Shown: piece by piece, positions 50,606 through 63,553 of the stretch | Position numbering within the stretch: position 1 is the first letter of the stretch | How the letters are laid out: each line of letters begins with the position of its first letter | Assembly: GCA_963573385.1 (NCBI GenBank) | Contig: CAUYLG010051975.1 | Location: forward strand, 1 to 64,000 | Source: Cacajao melanocephalus | Taxonomy: Eukaryota; Chordata; Mammalia; Primates; Pitheciidae | Direction of reading: 5' to 3' | Length of the DNA: 64,000 bases | Translations under genes and position numbers: made by a program | Notes under the pieces: model-generated | The model's input: the letters and a program-made list of their open reading frames with translations, nothing else | Database searches by the model: none | What the model was told of the DNA's origin: nothing

Positions 50606-51949
50606 AAAATTTTTTTAATTAGTAAGTATAAAAATGCAGAAGACAGATAAAATTATTGACTCAGCCACGAAGGAAAATAATCTCATATTTTTGTGGGAGT
50701 GTAAAGTGAGAGCACAGAATCTGGTGAGGCTGTCAAGCCTCAGAATTAACGGGACAGAGATTTGGACTTCCAAAGGAAGTCATAGACTTCAGTTGTCAAA
50801 AAGACCAATTTAAGTACATTTTACCTAAATTTTAAGGCTCTATACATGTGTATTTATGCATCAGCGTGTGAATGTGCATATATGTGTGTGCATGCATTTG
50901 TATATTAAAGGATAAACATAAAACTATTAACAGTAATTGAGGAGTAGTCATAGGAGGAATGCAGAGTTATTTTCACATTTCTAACTAATTAATGCATTTT
51001 TTAGCCAAGGATGACATGTTGGCACTTTTTAATTTTTTTAATTTTAGAAATGAAACATAAAAATAGTTGGAGACAGAAAATAATCTGACAGACACCTATG
51101 TTTAAAGTCGTTAACATTTTTCCATATTTTCTTTAGAACTGATTTTCCTTAAGAAACACACGCTCACCAATAGATTAGATTTAGGACACATTTTGCTTTC
51201 CCTTTCTGCTTCCTCCTTCCTCAGATGGAATCACTATGTTAATCTGGTGGTAGCTTTCATTTAGCGTGGTTTTATACTTTTTCTACACATGTAAATATAC
51301 ATGAATAATTGTATTGTTTTGTTTTATGAAAACCACATATTTTATTGGGAATCTTAATAGCAAACTCATGATCATGCCTGGCTAGCACAACCTTGTATCC
51401 TAAGTTTGGGGAATTGACAAGGTTGCTATTTACCCAGTCCTCAGGACATGTGTTAATAGGTATGGAAGACAAATTGGTTGTGTTTTTCTGCCTCAGGTGC
51501 AAGGATCCTGAAAGAGAAACATTGGTTGTGTTTTTTATGCCTTGGGTATAAGAATCCTGAAAGAGAAAGGCATATGAATCTTGTAGGCATGGGGTTTCTC
51601 TCATCCTCATCCAGCCTGTGATGATAAAGCTGTTTTCACCAGAAACGTGGGGAGACTCATACCATTTGGAGTAGTGTGGATGTGTGGCACAGTTTTGAAG
51701 AAGGCTATTCCCCTACCTTTACATGGAATCCAGTAGCTCTCTGAAAACACAGCAATGGCAAAACTCCTTTTCCAGACTGCAAGGATGACAAACAACTATG
51801 AAGAGAAGTCCAAGCATCAGGAAAACAATGAAGTGGCCCATAAGTGGAGACCGTAGCCAACAGCTGCTTTATGAGTACATTTGTGGCTACCCTTGAAGAC
51901 CCAAGAAATACCCAGATAAGAAGTAACTTTTCAAGAAAGGTGAAAGGCC
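50606..51949. other. Unique intronic DNA
   Basis: Holds a 48-bp tandem duplication, listed separately. No gene recognised. Confidence 0.4.
51473..51569 (+). repeat. 48-bp tandem duplication
   Basis: 51473-51520 is repeated at 51521-51569 with about seven substitutions and one 1-bp indel. Both copies begin ATTGGTTGTGTTTTT and end ATCCTGAAAGAGAAA. Confidence 0.9.
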
Positions 51950-52520
51950 CTGCATGGTAGGCGGGAGCAAGAACAGGTGCACGGATTTCACTTACTTGTT
52001 GAATAAACATGTATCGTGCACCTGCTTTGTGCAGAGACTGTGTTAGTTACAAGACATAGAATGGTGAAAAAACACAGAATATAGTCTGTGCTTTCATGGA
52101 GCTCTGTCATAGAGGCAATGAATAAAAAAATAACAAGGTCATGTGATAAAGAGATTAGGAGTGAAGGAACTTTAGACAGGATGATCCAGGAAGACTTCCT
52201 TGACCTGAGCTTGGATACTATATGACAAGGAGAAATCAACCATGCAAAGCTATGGAGAAAAAGTGTTAGAGACAGAGGAAATAGCAAATACAGAGACTCA
52301 GGAAAAGTGGTGAGGGTGCTGTGTTCAAGAAACAAAAAGAAGGTTAGTGGGGTTGAAGCATTTTAGATACAGGTGGGAAAAGCATGCGAAGTCTTGTAAA
52401 GACAGTAATATTTAGATTTTACTAAAATTAGAAGGGTTATTAGTGTTTAAATGACCATTGGAGAAGCCTAGAATATATTATTTGTAGTATAAACAATTAT
52501 TCTGACATATGAGTGATTGT
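51950..52520 (-). mobile_element. L2 LINE 3' segment, antisense
   Basis: Antisense L2 order: TTGAATAAACATGTATCGTGC, TTCATGGAGCTCTGTCATAG, GGATGATCCAGGAAGACTTCC, CAACCATGCAAAGCTATGG, AGAGACAGAGGAAATAGCAA, GTGTTCAAGAAACAAAAAG, CATGCGAAGTCTTGTAAAG and GACCATTGGAGAAG. Confidence 0.78.
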
Positions 52521-52564
52521 ATCTTGAAGATGAAGGATTTTCCCTCATTATTGCACAGCTGAAA

Positions 52565-52790
52565 GAGGCAGTCGACTACAGGAGTTAAGATCATGGGGTT
52601 TAGAATTCAGTTTTTATTTAAACCCAAGCTCTAGCTCCTACTTATTATATGTCTTTCTCAGGTCTCAATTTCATCATCTAAACGTGGAGATAATAAATCC
52701 AATTCTTTTTTTTTTTTTTTTTTTTTACCTCACAGGGTTGCTGTGAGGTATTAGTCATATGTAAATGTTTTATAAATGGTTAATTACCTT
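52565..52790 (+). mobile_element. MIR SINE with inserted poly(T)
   Basis: MIR plus order: GAGTTAAGATCATGGGGTTTAG, CTCAATTTCATCATCTAAACG, ATAATAAATCCAATTC, a T21 run at 52706-52726, then ACCTCACAGGGTTGCTGTGAGG. The T run sits in the middle of the MIR core. Confidence 0.82.
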
Positions 52791-53309
52791 AAAACATGTA
52801 AATCATTATATCACATGAACACATTTGTAGGATAGACTGTTCTGGGACTGATTCTGATGAAATGCACTACATGTTTCTGCTGTAATAACCGCATAGAGTC
52901 AACTCTGATATCCTTGCTAATTGAGAAAATCTGTCAGTTAGTACAAAATTTGTTTTATTTCTCTCTAAAATACATTACATTTTATAGCATATTGCTTTAT
53001 AATTATGTTTAGCCTTAGTTCTTATACAATTTTCAGGCCTCTGAAAATGTATATTTCCAAAACCAAACTCGTTATCCTCCCATGACACTCTTACCTTTTT
53101 CGTATATTCTTTTGTTGGCATTCAACTATCCACTCGCCAACAAAAGTGGAAATATTAACATTTCAACTCCTTACCCTTCATCCCTACTCTCAGCTAGTCA
53201 CCAAGTATCTCTTACTTCTGAGACACAGCTCTTGAATTTAGGCCCATCCCTCCCATTTCCCTAGACCCATCTTCCTTTGAAACCTCATCACCCACACAGT
53301 TGACCAACA
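52791..53309. other. Unique DNA with an 11-bp inverted repeat
   Basis: CTTTTGTTGGC at 53109-53119 pairs with GCCAACAAAAG at 53136-53146 (16-nt spacer). Nothing else recognised. Confidence 0.45.
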
Positions 53310-53560
53310 ATTGCTAGCATTTCTTGAACACTCACTGTGTGGGAGGCACCCCTCTAAGCCCTTTACAATCTCCTAATTCCTCTATGAATAGTATATAAGT
53401 ACTATTATCCACAACTTATATATGAGGAAACCACGGCTCAAAGTGCTTAAGCATGTTCTCCAAGGTCATAAAGCTAACAAATGGCAGAGCCAATATTTGA
53501 ACCCCAGTAAATCTAAGACATAAATGCTTAAGAGTTCCTCTGTGCTGGACTCCATGATAC
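53310..53560 (-). mobile_element. MIR SINE, antisense
   Basis: AACACTCACTGTGTGGGAGGC, TATGAGGAAACCACGGCTC, AAGGTCATAAAGCTAACAAATG, GGCAGAGCCAATATTTGAAC and a matching 5' end. Confidence 0.86.
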
Positions 53561-53564
53561 CTCT

Positions 53565-54239
<675 letters not shown>

Positions 54240-54240
<1 letters not shown>

Positions 54241-54360
54241 GAATCTCAATTTTATCATCCATAAAATAGTTGTAACAATTACTGTCTTTCTTAATTCATA
54301 AGGTAATTATGAGGACCAAATGATATCATGTAAAACTCTATAAGAGTAAAATATTTACAT
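54240..54360 (+). mobile_element. MIR SINE fragment
   Basis: AATCTCAATTTTATCATCCAT, AAAATAGTTGTAACAATTAC, TAAGGTAATTATGAGGACC and AAATGATATCATGTAAAAC follow the MIR 3' half. Confidence 0.65.
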
Positions 54361-54915
54361 GATAGGGTGTAAGCCAAGCTATTTAACTACCTTTAAGGTT
54401 TTACAATCTTTCCCTTCACTTTCAACCAGCCTTGGAAGGAAGAAGGATAACTACCTTCTTATTACTAGAGTGACTCAGCCAAAGTGGAAAGCAGAAAGGA
54501 GATATTCAACATATCTAGATGTCACATGGTTTGAGGGTTTGTGTCTGAAGAGGGTAGGATTGTGGTGAGTCACTATTTACATGCGGGCGGATCAACAACA
54601 GTGAGAAAAATGAGGAAAAACAAATTTAAGATGGTTTTGATGTGTTTTATATATTTTACTTTTCATGAATTCTCAAGAAAGGGTCAAACTGTTCTTCGAA
54701 TAGTTTTTGGATTGCCAACTGAGCTTTCTTTCAACGCAAAGCTGTGTCAGTACAAGATCACCGGTCACGTGGAGTTTATACAGGGGACCATGGTGGGTAA
54801 AAGTCTCCCTTTGATTTTACCATGCAGATATATCCTCTCTTCTCTGTGCTTCAACTGAACTTAGTTTCACCCCGGTTCTGTTAAAACTTTCTGTATTATA
54901 ATAACCTGCTTAACA

Positions 54916-54954
<39 letters not shown>

Positions 54955-57154
54955 GTAGTCTATGAGTACCTCAATGACAAACACTAAATACTACCTATCT
55001 ATGTATTCCTAATATCTTTAGCCCTGTTTGCCTGAAGAGATGGAAATCCCAAGGCAAGAAAAGGGCACAGTTCAGTTTCTCTAATTCCTTTTATTAAAGA
55101 TTTCTATGGAGAGAAATCATTATGCTCTTGAAGTTAGTTTTTTTTTTTTTTAGCTCTACTATTTGTCAAAAGCATCACTTTCCAGAAAAAAAAAGATTGC
55201 CAAGAGATGGAGACCAGAGGCGCAGGTCTAGAACTGCCTCTGCCACCACCAACTAGATAGGTTTCCTAGATAGTTCAGCTCATGTCCCTCAGCCCAATCT
55301 CTCATCAGCAATTGAGAAATCTGGACCCGATAAGTCTTCATGGATTGTTAAGCTCTAAAATTCAGTAATTCCATAGTGATACTTGTCCCATATGCCTCTG
55401 GGAGGTACAAAAACAGAAACATTCAGAATGAGAGTTTTGCAGTTCACCTGAGTTTCTGTTTTCCTGAGACCAACCACTGTTGTTACTTCCAGCTCTTCAA
55501 AATGGAAAGCTCTTCTCTTCGCACCTGATCAGGAGTCTCAGAAAGAAACAAAGGCCAGAGAGAGTGGAAAATGATTTGCCAAGAAGCCAAAAGGGGAATT
55601 CTGTAACTGTGTATTTTTCCACTCCTTTCTAATTTAAAAACACTTACAAGTGACAACTCCCAACCCGAGGCAGGTGCTGCGTGGTAGCTCATTACACCCT
55701 CGGGACCCCATGTAAATCTTTTTTCTGAGAGTAGCTATTGTATTCCAAGGAAAAGCTTTTAGCATAATGGCAGGCTGAATAGAACATTGCTTTTGTAAGA
55801 ATATTAAAAAAAAAAAAAAAGAAAAGAAAAAGAAAGGTATTCTTTAACAACTGCAAATGCAGCCTCCCGCTTTCCCCTACCTCAGGCCCCCTGTGTGAGC
55901 CATAGGAGACTGTGGCAGCGGAGTGAGATTATCTCACCTCCAGAGACATATAAAGGTTATGCTCCGCTCTTTTAGGTTATAATAAATGCAGGGTGGAGGT
56001 GTCTCAGATTGCAAAAATAGCACATCCACCCCCTCCCAGGTACCTTTGCTGTTTCTCGACTTCTCACCAGTCAGTGAATCAGTAAGTGACTACTCATTTA
56101 GAGAAGGAGAGTTTCTAATAGGATAATGACATTTTCTCTCGGAATATTCCCATAAATTTGTTCCTTCTCTCAGATCATTCGTCAGGACAATCAAGACAAT
56201 GTTGTCACAGGGTCTGAATGTAGAGATGTCCAATTTGGCAATAAAGTTTCTAAGAAAAATGAAGCATCTACCAGAGACGTAGCTCTCCAAAGTAAAATGG
56301 GACTCAACTTTCTCTAGGCTAAAACGGTAATTTAGAATGTGAGGGTGTGAGAGAAACGTGGAGAAAATGGAAAAGTCAACAAAATGACAGCAGCCTTCAC
56401 TAAGCAGTGTGTTCTGATTTAAACCAAAGCCTAAAGAGGGATATCTGGGAATATGTTTGATGGGCCCCATCTGCAAAATGGAAATAAGACAACAAGTATA
56501 AAAAAGGCAAGAGTTCATGAGAAAGAGTAATTTCCACACAAAGGCAATTCAATCTGTGTGAAAATAAACAGAAAGCAGGCATAGTTTTGGGGAAATTTCT
56601 GAATCTGGGAAAAGGTAAAACCATTCTTCTTTCTGGGTTTAGATAAATAACGACCCACCAAGACTCTTTATTCTGAATTGCTCTTTAGTTCTACTTAAAT
56701 TCAGCATCTTCTCTCAGTTCAAGTTCAAGAAAGGAGATACCACACCACCCACCCACATCTATCCTATTCTGGAAGAGTATATAAACTAAAGATAGAAAAT
56801 TTCTCAAATCTACCTGGAAGTTGCATGTATAAAGGGTTTGCTAATCAAAGTACCTGTTAACATATAATGTGTTAAAGGATTTAAGTAGGCTAAGTGTAAC
56901 TATGCCAGACCACCATTAACCAATGGAGACTAGGCTCAGAAGGCACTGAAAAGAATTTCCTGGATTGATTGTGCTACGAAGCCTATCCCCAAACTGCTTA
57001 TGGGTTATATTCTGCTCCAACCTGTTGGAGCCCCCTGTTCCATTTTCTTGGATTCTGTGTATTTCTCCTCACTCCTTTTCTCCTGTGCAAAACCCAAATG
57101 CCCTGCCTGGGTTCCTTTGACATCCCAAATCCTACTAGTTAGTAAGTACCTACC
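54361..57154. other. Unique intronic DNA
   Basis: Contains a (CA)n at 54917-54951 and A/T runs near 55139 and 55806. A minus-strand frame at 56090-56539 (149 codons) has no recognisable domain. No gene recognised. Confidence 0.4.
54917..54951 (+). repeat. (CA)n microsatellite
   Basis: Seventeen uninterrupted CA units. Confidence 0.97.
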
Positions 57155-57230
57155 TTACTGGTGAATGAGGCATTGGGCAGTTAGGAAGTGCCTGGACTTC
57201 CTAACTGCCCAGTGCCTCATTCACCACTAA
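57155..57230. repeat. Near-perfect 76-bp hairpin
   Basis: The left arm 57155-57189 (TTACTGGTGAATGAGGCATT...) is the reverse complement of the right arm 57196-57230 (...CTCATTCACCACTAA) over 35 bp with only two mismatches, one near each third of the arm. The spacer is 6 nt (GCCTGG). The flanks are unique and no transposon ends or target-site duplication were recognised. Function is unknown; either strand could fold if transcribed. Confidence 0.95.
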
Positions 57231-59863
57231 CAGTCCGTTATGCTAGACTGAGCTAAAGAAAGCTTCCCTGCTATCATCAATTTCTCCTTAAGCCCCCCTC
57301 TTCTATAATGGCTTCAGTGACAATCTCCCAGAAAACTTCCCTGTTCACTGTCCCACTGAAAAGGGCAGAGAGTGACTTTGCTCTTGAAGACCTGCCAGCA
57401 GTTTGACTCTGAGGGCTCAAATATCAAGGTGTAAAGTAGTAAGTCTTCTTCATTGGGATCATTTCAAGAAGGCACTGTCCTCAATTGTCCAAACAGTGAA
57501 AAAGTATACAGCTGGCAAATCTGGTGATGACTCAACTGAAAATATATTACCAAGAAAATAAGGCTAAATGTTTCCAGGAAAATAACTTTTTAAAAATAAA
57601 ATGCATTTGAAAAATAAATCAAACCAAATAAACGCTTTTGGAAGACTCTCTGAAGCTCAGACCCTGGGAGGAACTAAAAGTAATCAATGAATTGTCCTCA
57701 ATAATCTTCAGGTCCAGGACTTCAGATCAGATCATCAGGGGAACCAGCCTTAAGAGGGGAGTTCCCCCATGATTCCATAGACATGGTCCTATTTCCTGGG
57801 TTTCTGAAGTAAAACTCAAGTAATAATCCCACACAGTGGAGAGAAAACCTTTCTTTCCACTCATAGCTCCTTATGAGAGGTGAGCGGCAGCCACTGAAGC
57901 AGAAACTAGCTAAATTACAGCTAAATACAATCCCACACTGAAGCCACCCTAGTCCCTGAGAGGGAGGAAGCAGGTAAAACAATTTAATCTCACCTGAAGG
58001 GAAGCCTGGAGGCAACAGAATCTTGAGCTGCAGGCTCATTTGCTGTTTCCTCCTTCTAAATCAATACATCACATTTTGTAGTTGAAAGGAAATTAAGTAG
58101 TTCCATTTCTGATTTACAGGCACGGTTAGTTGCACTTTGAAGGGTAGGTAATGTTTATACTGGGCTGGGTTTTTTTTTTCTTCTTCTAGAAACACAGCAA
58201 TGGCATGTGTTTATATATTCATATATACTTGTAACCTACCCCATACACTTTTTTATTACATAGCCTTGTTGAAACTGTGCCCCAGCATTGTGGCTCATGT
58301 CATGAATCTCAGCTCTGTGCTGCTATCTGATGGGTCTGAAGAAACGCATTCAGGCAGAAAGAATCTTCTCTCTCTCCCTGCCTGCCGCAGTATCTGATAC
58401 ATCTACCAATAAAATGCTTCCATTGGGTTAAGAAAGGAAAATAAAATTCGTTGTGAGCAAGAAGATAGTCATATACTTATTTGTGGTCAATTTAGCATGA
58501 ATGCTTTAACAACTAAGCCAGTATCTAACAATTTGACGACAGAATGAGGAAGAGAGGAAGTTACGGCGCCAAGAATGAAGCCAAATGTTGACACTGTTCA
58601 TGTGTTATAATGAAGGAGTCAGCACATTTGTTGTGTGCATGGACTCCAGAATCAGAATAACAAGGTTGAAAATCTGTCACCACTACCCCTGTAAAATAAG
58701 GGGTCCTGAAATTAATCCCTATGGTGAAAGATACCAATCAGCTACATAATCCATAGAAATAATACTTTCAGTGAGTGGGAGAAATAGATTAAAACTCTTC
58801 TAGTGTAATTTGGCAAGAGAGAAAGGTAGTATGAGAAAGGCACCAGCCTTTGCCACTTTCTACCTGTATGACCTTAGATCACATCCGGGACCAGCTATGT
58901 AATTTGCAAAGCCCAGTGAAAAATGGAAAGGCAGGGCTCCTTGTTTAAAATATTATAAAGAATTTCAAGAGAGTGACAGAAAAGCATTAAGCAGAGTGTA
59001 TGGCCCTTCTAAGCAGAAGACTTGTGCAAATGTATAAGTGACACACTTATGAAGATGGCCCTAACTAGCCCTTTCACCTAGCTAGGTCAGACCCCTGGTT
59101 TCCTCAGACTCTAGCGCAATGATTGTCATTTGCAAGTGACAGAAAGAAAATGCATAGCATTCATCTGATACTTCTTGAGATGAACATTGGAAATGTTAGC
59201 ACATGTTTAAAAGAAAAAAAAACTGTTCTGATCATAAAAGTGTATACTTACTATAGCCCATCTTACACAGCAAGCAGAAACCAGCCTCTTTTGATTCATA
59301 TAAAGGTGTACTAAGAGATCTTTTCTCTCTTTTTTTTAACAGAACTATTTATTGGAGTGCCAAATTACTGAAGGGCCTTTGCATGTTTCAAGTCCTCTTC
59401 TTAAAGTAAGAACACTCTCCATATTTATAATAGCAACAAAAGTTCCAATGTCAGCACAAACAAAACTGCCAAAACGGAGGCACTTCCATGTCATAACAAT
59501 ACATCGGAGTTCTGTTCACCTCCTTTTTAGAAAGAGAAGCTGAGACTTACACACATCCACTTTCTTAAATAATTGTTCAGTGAAAGTTGCCCTGGGAGGA
59601 TTACTGTCTCCAGCTCCCAAGCACCACTCATCTGCCCAGGGGAGGACTCTATGACAGAAATTGCTCTTAAGTGCATAAGACACAGCAGAGAATTTTTGGA
59701 AAATCCCTTATTATTCATTAAAGCATTTTAGGGCCTCATTAATCCAGATGGAGTAATTGGTTGTTGATCAGCCAGATTGTTAAGCATCCATTGTCAGATG
59801 CTGATGGGGTGTGAGAAAATACAATTCCCATCCACCAAAGAGTCACCCGAGTGAGGCTAGCCC
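57231..59863. other. Unique intronic DNA
   Basis: No repeat family or gene recognised. 59700-59810 has complex AT-rich sequence with TAATT cores and may be a conserved block; this is not testable here. Confidence 0.4.
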
Positions 59864-59926
59864 TTCATCAGGTAAGGCTGGATCGTCATCGGGGAAATCT
59901 GTATCTTCATCAGGGAAGGCTGTATC
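59864..59926 (-). repeat. Three tandem 21-bp units
   Basis: Units at 59864-59884, 59885-59905 and 59906-59926 share the pattern (T/G)TCATC(A/G)GG(T/G)AA(G/A)(G/T)CTG(G/T)ATC. On the minus strand, in one frame, they read as seven-residue units DTAFPDE, DTDFPDD and DPALPDE, an acidic heptad. A second minus frame is open across them as well. No exon evidence was found. Confidence 0.85.
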
Positions 59927-60111
59927 TTCGGGTCCCCAGTCTCTTCTTTAATCTCCAAAACTTCTCCGTATTGCAAAACATTCCTCATTCTTTGGGGGGT
60001 TTTTTGCCTACCTAAGGTCTGAAACTATGTCAGAAGCCATTTTCAAAAGCTAGTTGGTAACAGGTAAGACACACTTATGCACTTAGGGACAGGATCCTAA
60101 CATTTAAAGAC

Positions 60112-60250
60112 GTGTGTGTCTGTGTGTGTGTCTGTGTGTGTCTGTGTATGTGTCTGTATATATGTGTGTGTATATGTCTGTGTCTATGTGTGTCTATGTG
60201 TTCATGTATGTGTCCGTATGTGTACATTTGTGTGTGTCTGCGGGTGTGTG
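60112..60250 (+). repeat. Degenerate (TG)n tract
   Basis: About 140 bp of TG with TCTG, TATG and TGTA interruptions. On the minus strand, the sense of the exon at 60753, it is a CA-rich tract beginning about 500 nt after the 5' splice site. Frames through it are low-complexity artefacts. Confidence 0.95.
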
Positions 60251-60752
60251 CATGAGTTTGGTTTTGACTTTGTTTCAAAGTTCTTAGCTAGAGCCTGCTC
60301 CACATCTCCAGCCCTTCAGATACAAATGGCATTCATGTTATCAAGGGGACTCTTTAGCCAGGGTTCAAAAACTCAACTTTCTTCCTTTCCAAACCTTGAC
60401 TGACTGAGAGTCACGTAACAGCAGTGAGCACAGTGAGAAAAGTCCCTGGATTAGAAGTTGGAAAATGTGATTCAGAGTCCTGCTTCTGTTTTAAGAGAGG
60501 AAGTGACCATCATTAGCAAACTGTCATTTCATCTCCCTGACAATTTGAATTCATTTTCTCTCCCTTTCACAACAGAGCAACATTAATGTTTAACCTTTGT
60601 GTCACATCAAGAAGAGTTGGGGGTGTATTTCTACAAAGACAGACAGTCTCCAACCCTTTGTGGACCTTTTCTAAAAGAGACAGAATGCTTCCAAGACAAT
60701 AAAGGACACACTTAGTCAAATCTTCCAATGAAGAGGATCCCATTTTACTCAC
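60251..60752 (-). other. Intron next to the exon
   Basis: Intronic sequence downstream of the exon in gene sense. 60440-60545 loosely resembles MIR. The donor region reads GTGAGTAAAATGGG. Confidence 0.5.
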
Positions 60753-60906
60753 GGAACTGCTCTAGATGCTCATTGCTGCTGGATTCAGGCATGGCCGTGA
60801 TGGTCACCAAGGGACACGGATTCCCTCCCAGCGTCTGGCAGAGAACACCCTGCCGGAAGTAGACCTCCTTGATGTTGACGCTCTTTTCCAGAATATCAAG
60901 ATGAGT
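60753..60906 (-). CDS. AGBL1: Internal exon of a CCP1/CCP4-type cytosolic carboxypeptidase, probably AGBL1
   Basis: On the minus strand a 154-bp exon is bounded by TTTATTTCGGCTCCAG before it and GTGAGTAAAATGGG after it, both good splice sites. It enters in phase 0, encodes 51 residues and leaves in phase 1 after ...EHLEQF plus one base. The peptide contains [20 protein letters not shown] followed by [16 protein letters not shown]. This is the start of the M14D carboxypeptidase domain in cytosolic carboxypeptidases, just before the zinc-binding HPGE segment that should be in the next exon. CCP enzymes shorten glutamate side chains or C-termini of tubulin and other proteins in the cytosol. The wording fits CCP4 (AGBL1) better than CCP1 (AGTPBP1) as I recall them, for example QTLGGNP. 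No stop, frameshift or odd base is visible. The flanking exons were not found, so this is one exon of a much larger gene. Confidence 0.85.
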
Positions 60907-61162
60907 CTGGAGCCGAAATAAAGTAGGCGTGTATATTATTAACATTTTTTATAACAACAATAACAGCTTACATATAGTGTAGAAGTATTGTTGTTAATCT
61001 AATCCATCTTTTATGTATTGGGCATTGAGTGATTAAAAGGAGGCTATTTCTATGGTCTAGGAGAAGCTCAGTGAGACCGAGCAGGAAGCATCATTCTTGC
61101 ACGTTTTGGCATAAAGCAAGAGGGAGGAGGGCAGGGTCATAAAGCCCTCTTCCTATAGCTGT
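60907..61162 (-). other. Intron upstream of the exon (gene sense)
   Basis: Holds the acceptor tract and unrecognised sequence. Nothing else recognised. Confidence 0.4.
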
Positions 61163-61366
61163 GGCATACAAGGAAATGACAGATAATGGAGACACGGAAG
61201 GGTCAGGGGATGGGGTAGGGAGGATCATGAGAAATGTGTTAATGGGTACGATGTACGTTATTTGGGTGATGGATCCTAAAAGCACTGGCTTGATCTCTGC
61301 TCAATCTATGCATGTAACAAAACTTCACGTGTACCCATAAATTTGTACAAATAAAAAAAAAATCAA
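61163..61366 (+). mobile_element. L1P LINE 3' end fragment
   Basis: GGGTACGATGTACGTTATTTG, GGGTGATGGATCCTAAAAGC, CATGTAACAAAACTTCACGTG and ACCCATAAATTTGTACAAAT then an A tail. This is a primate L1 (L1PA/L1PB/L1MA-like) 3' UTR, about 200 bp, 5'-truncated. Confidence 0.82.
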
Positions 61367-63216
<1,850 letters not shown>

Positions 63217-63230
63217 GAAGGTACGGATAC

Positions 63231-63537
63231 GGCCAGGTGCGGTGGTTTACACCTGGGTGGTGGTAATCCTAGCACTTTGGGAGGCCAAGGCAGACAGATC
63301 ACAAGGTCAGGAGATCAAGACCATCCTGGATAACACAGTGAAACCTCATCTCTACTAAAAATATAAAAAATTAGCCAGGCGTGGTGGCACGTGCCTGTAG
63401 TCCCAGTTACTCAGGAGGCTGAGGCAGGAGAATCGCTTAAACCCAGGGCAGAGGTTGCCGTGAACCAAGATCATGCCATAGTACTCCAGCCAGGGCAACA
63501 ATAGTTAAATACTATTCCAAAAAAAAAAAAAAAAAAA
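63231..63537 (+). mobile_element. Alu SINE, full length
   Basis: Starts GGCCAGGTGCGGTGGTTTAC and ends with a 19-A tail. Target-site duplication GAAGGTACGGATA (63217-63229) and GAAGGTATGGATA (63541-63553), one mismatch. It carries a GGGTGGTGG insertion near its A box, which likely weakens the internal Pol III promoter. Confidence 0.97.
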
Positions 63538-63553
63538 CCTGAAGGTATGGATA

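Noticed and set aside
56090..56539. 149-codon minus-strand frame on the gene strand
   Set aside because: No recognised motif, no splice-site support and composition like random intron.
60075..60403. Frames rich in VCVCV or HTHTH
   Set aside because: Direct translations of the TG/CA tract.
60567..60752. Possible extension of the exon leftward
   Set aside because: A GTGAGT donor directly follows the exon, and the frame beyond it has no carboxypeptidase wording.
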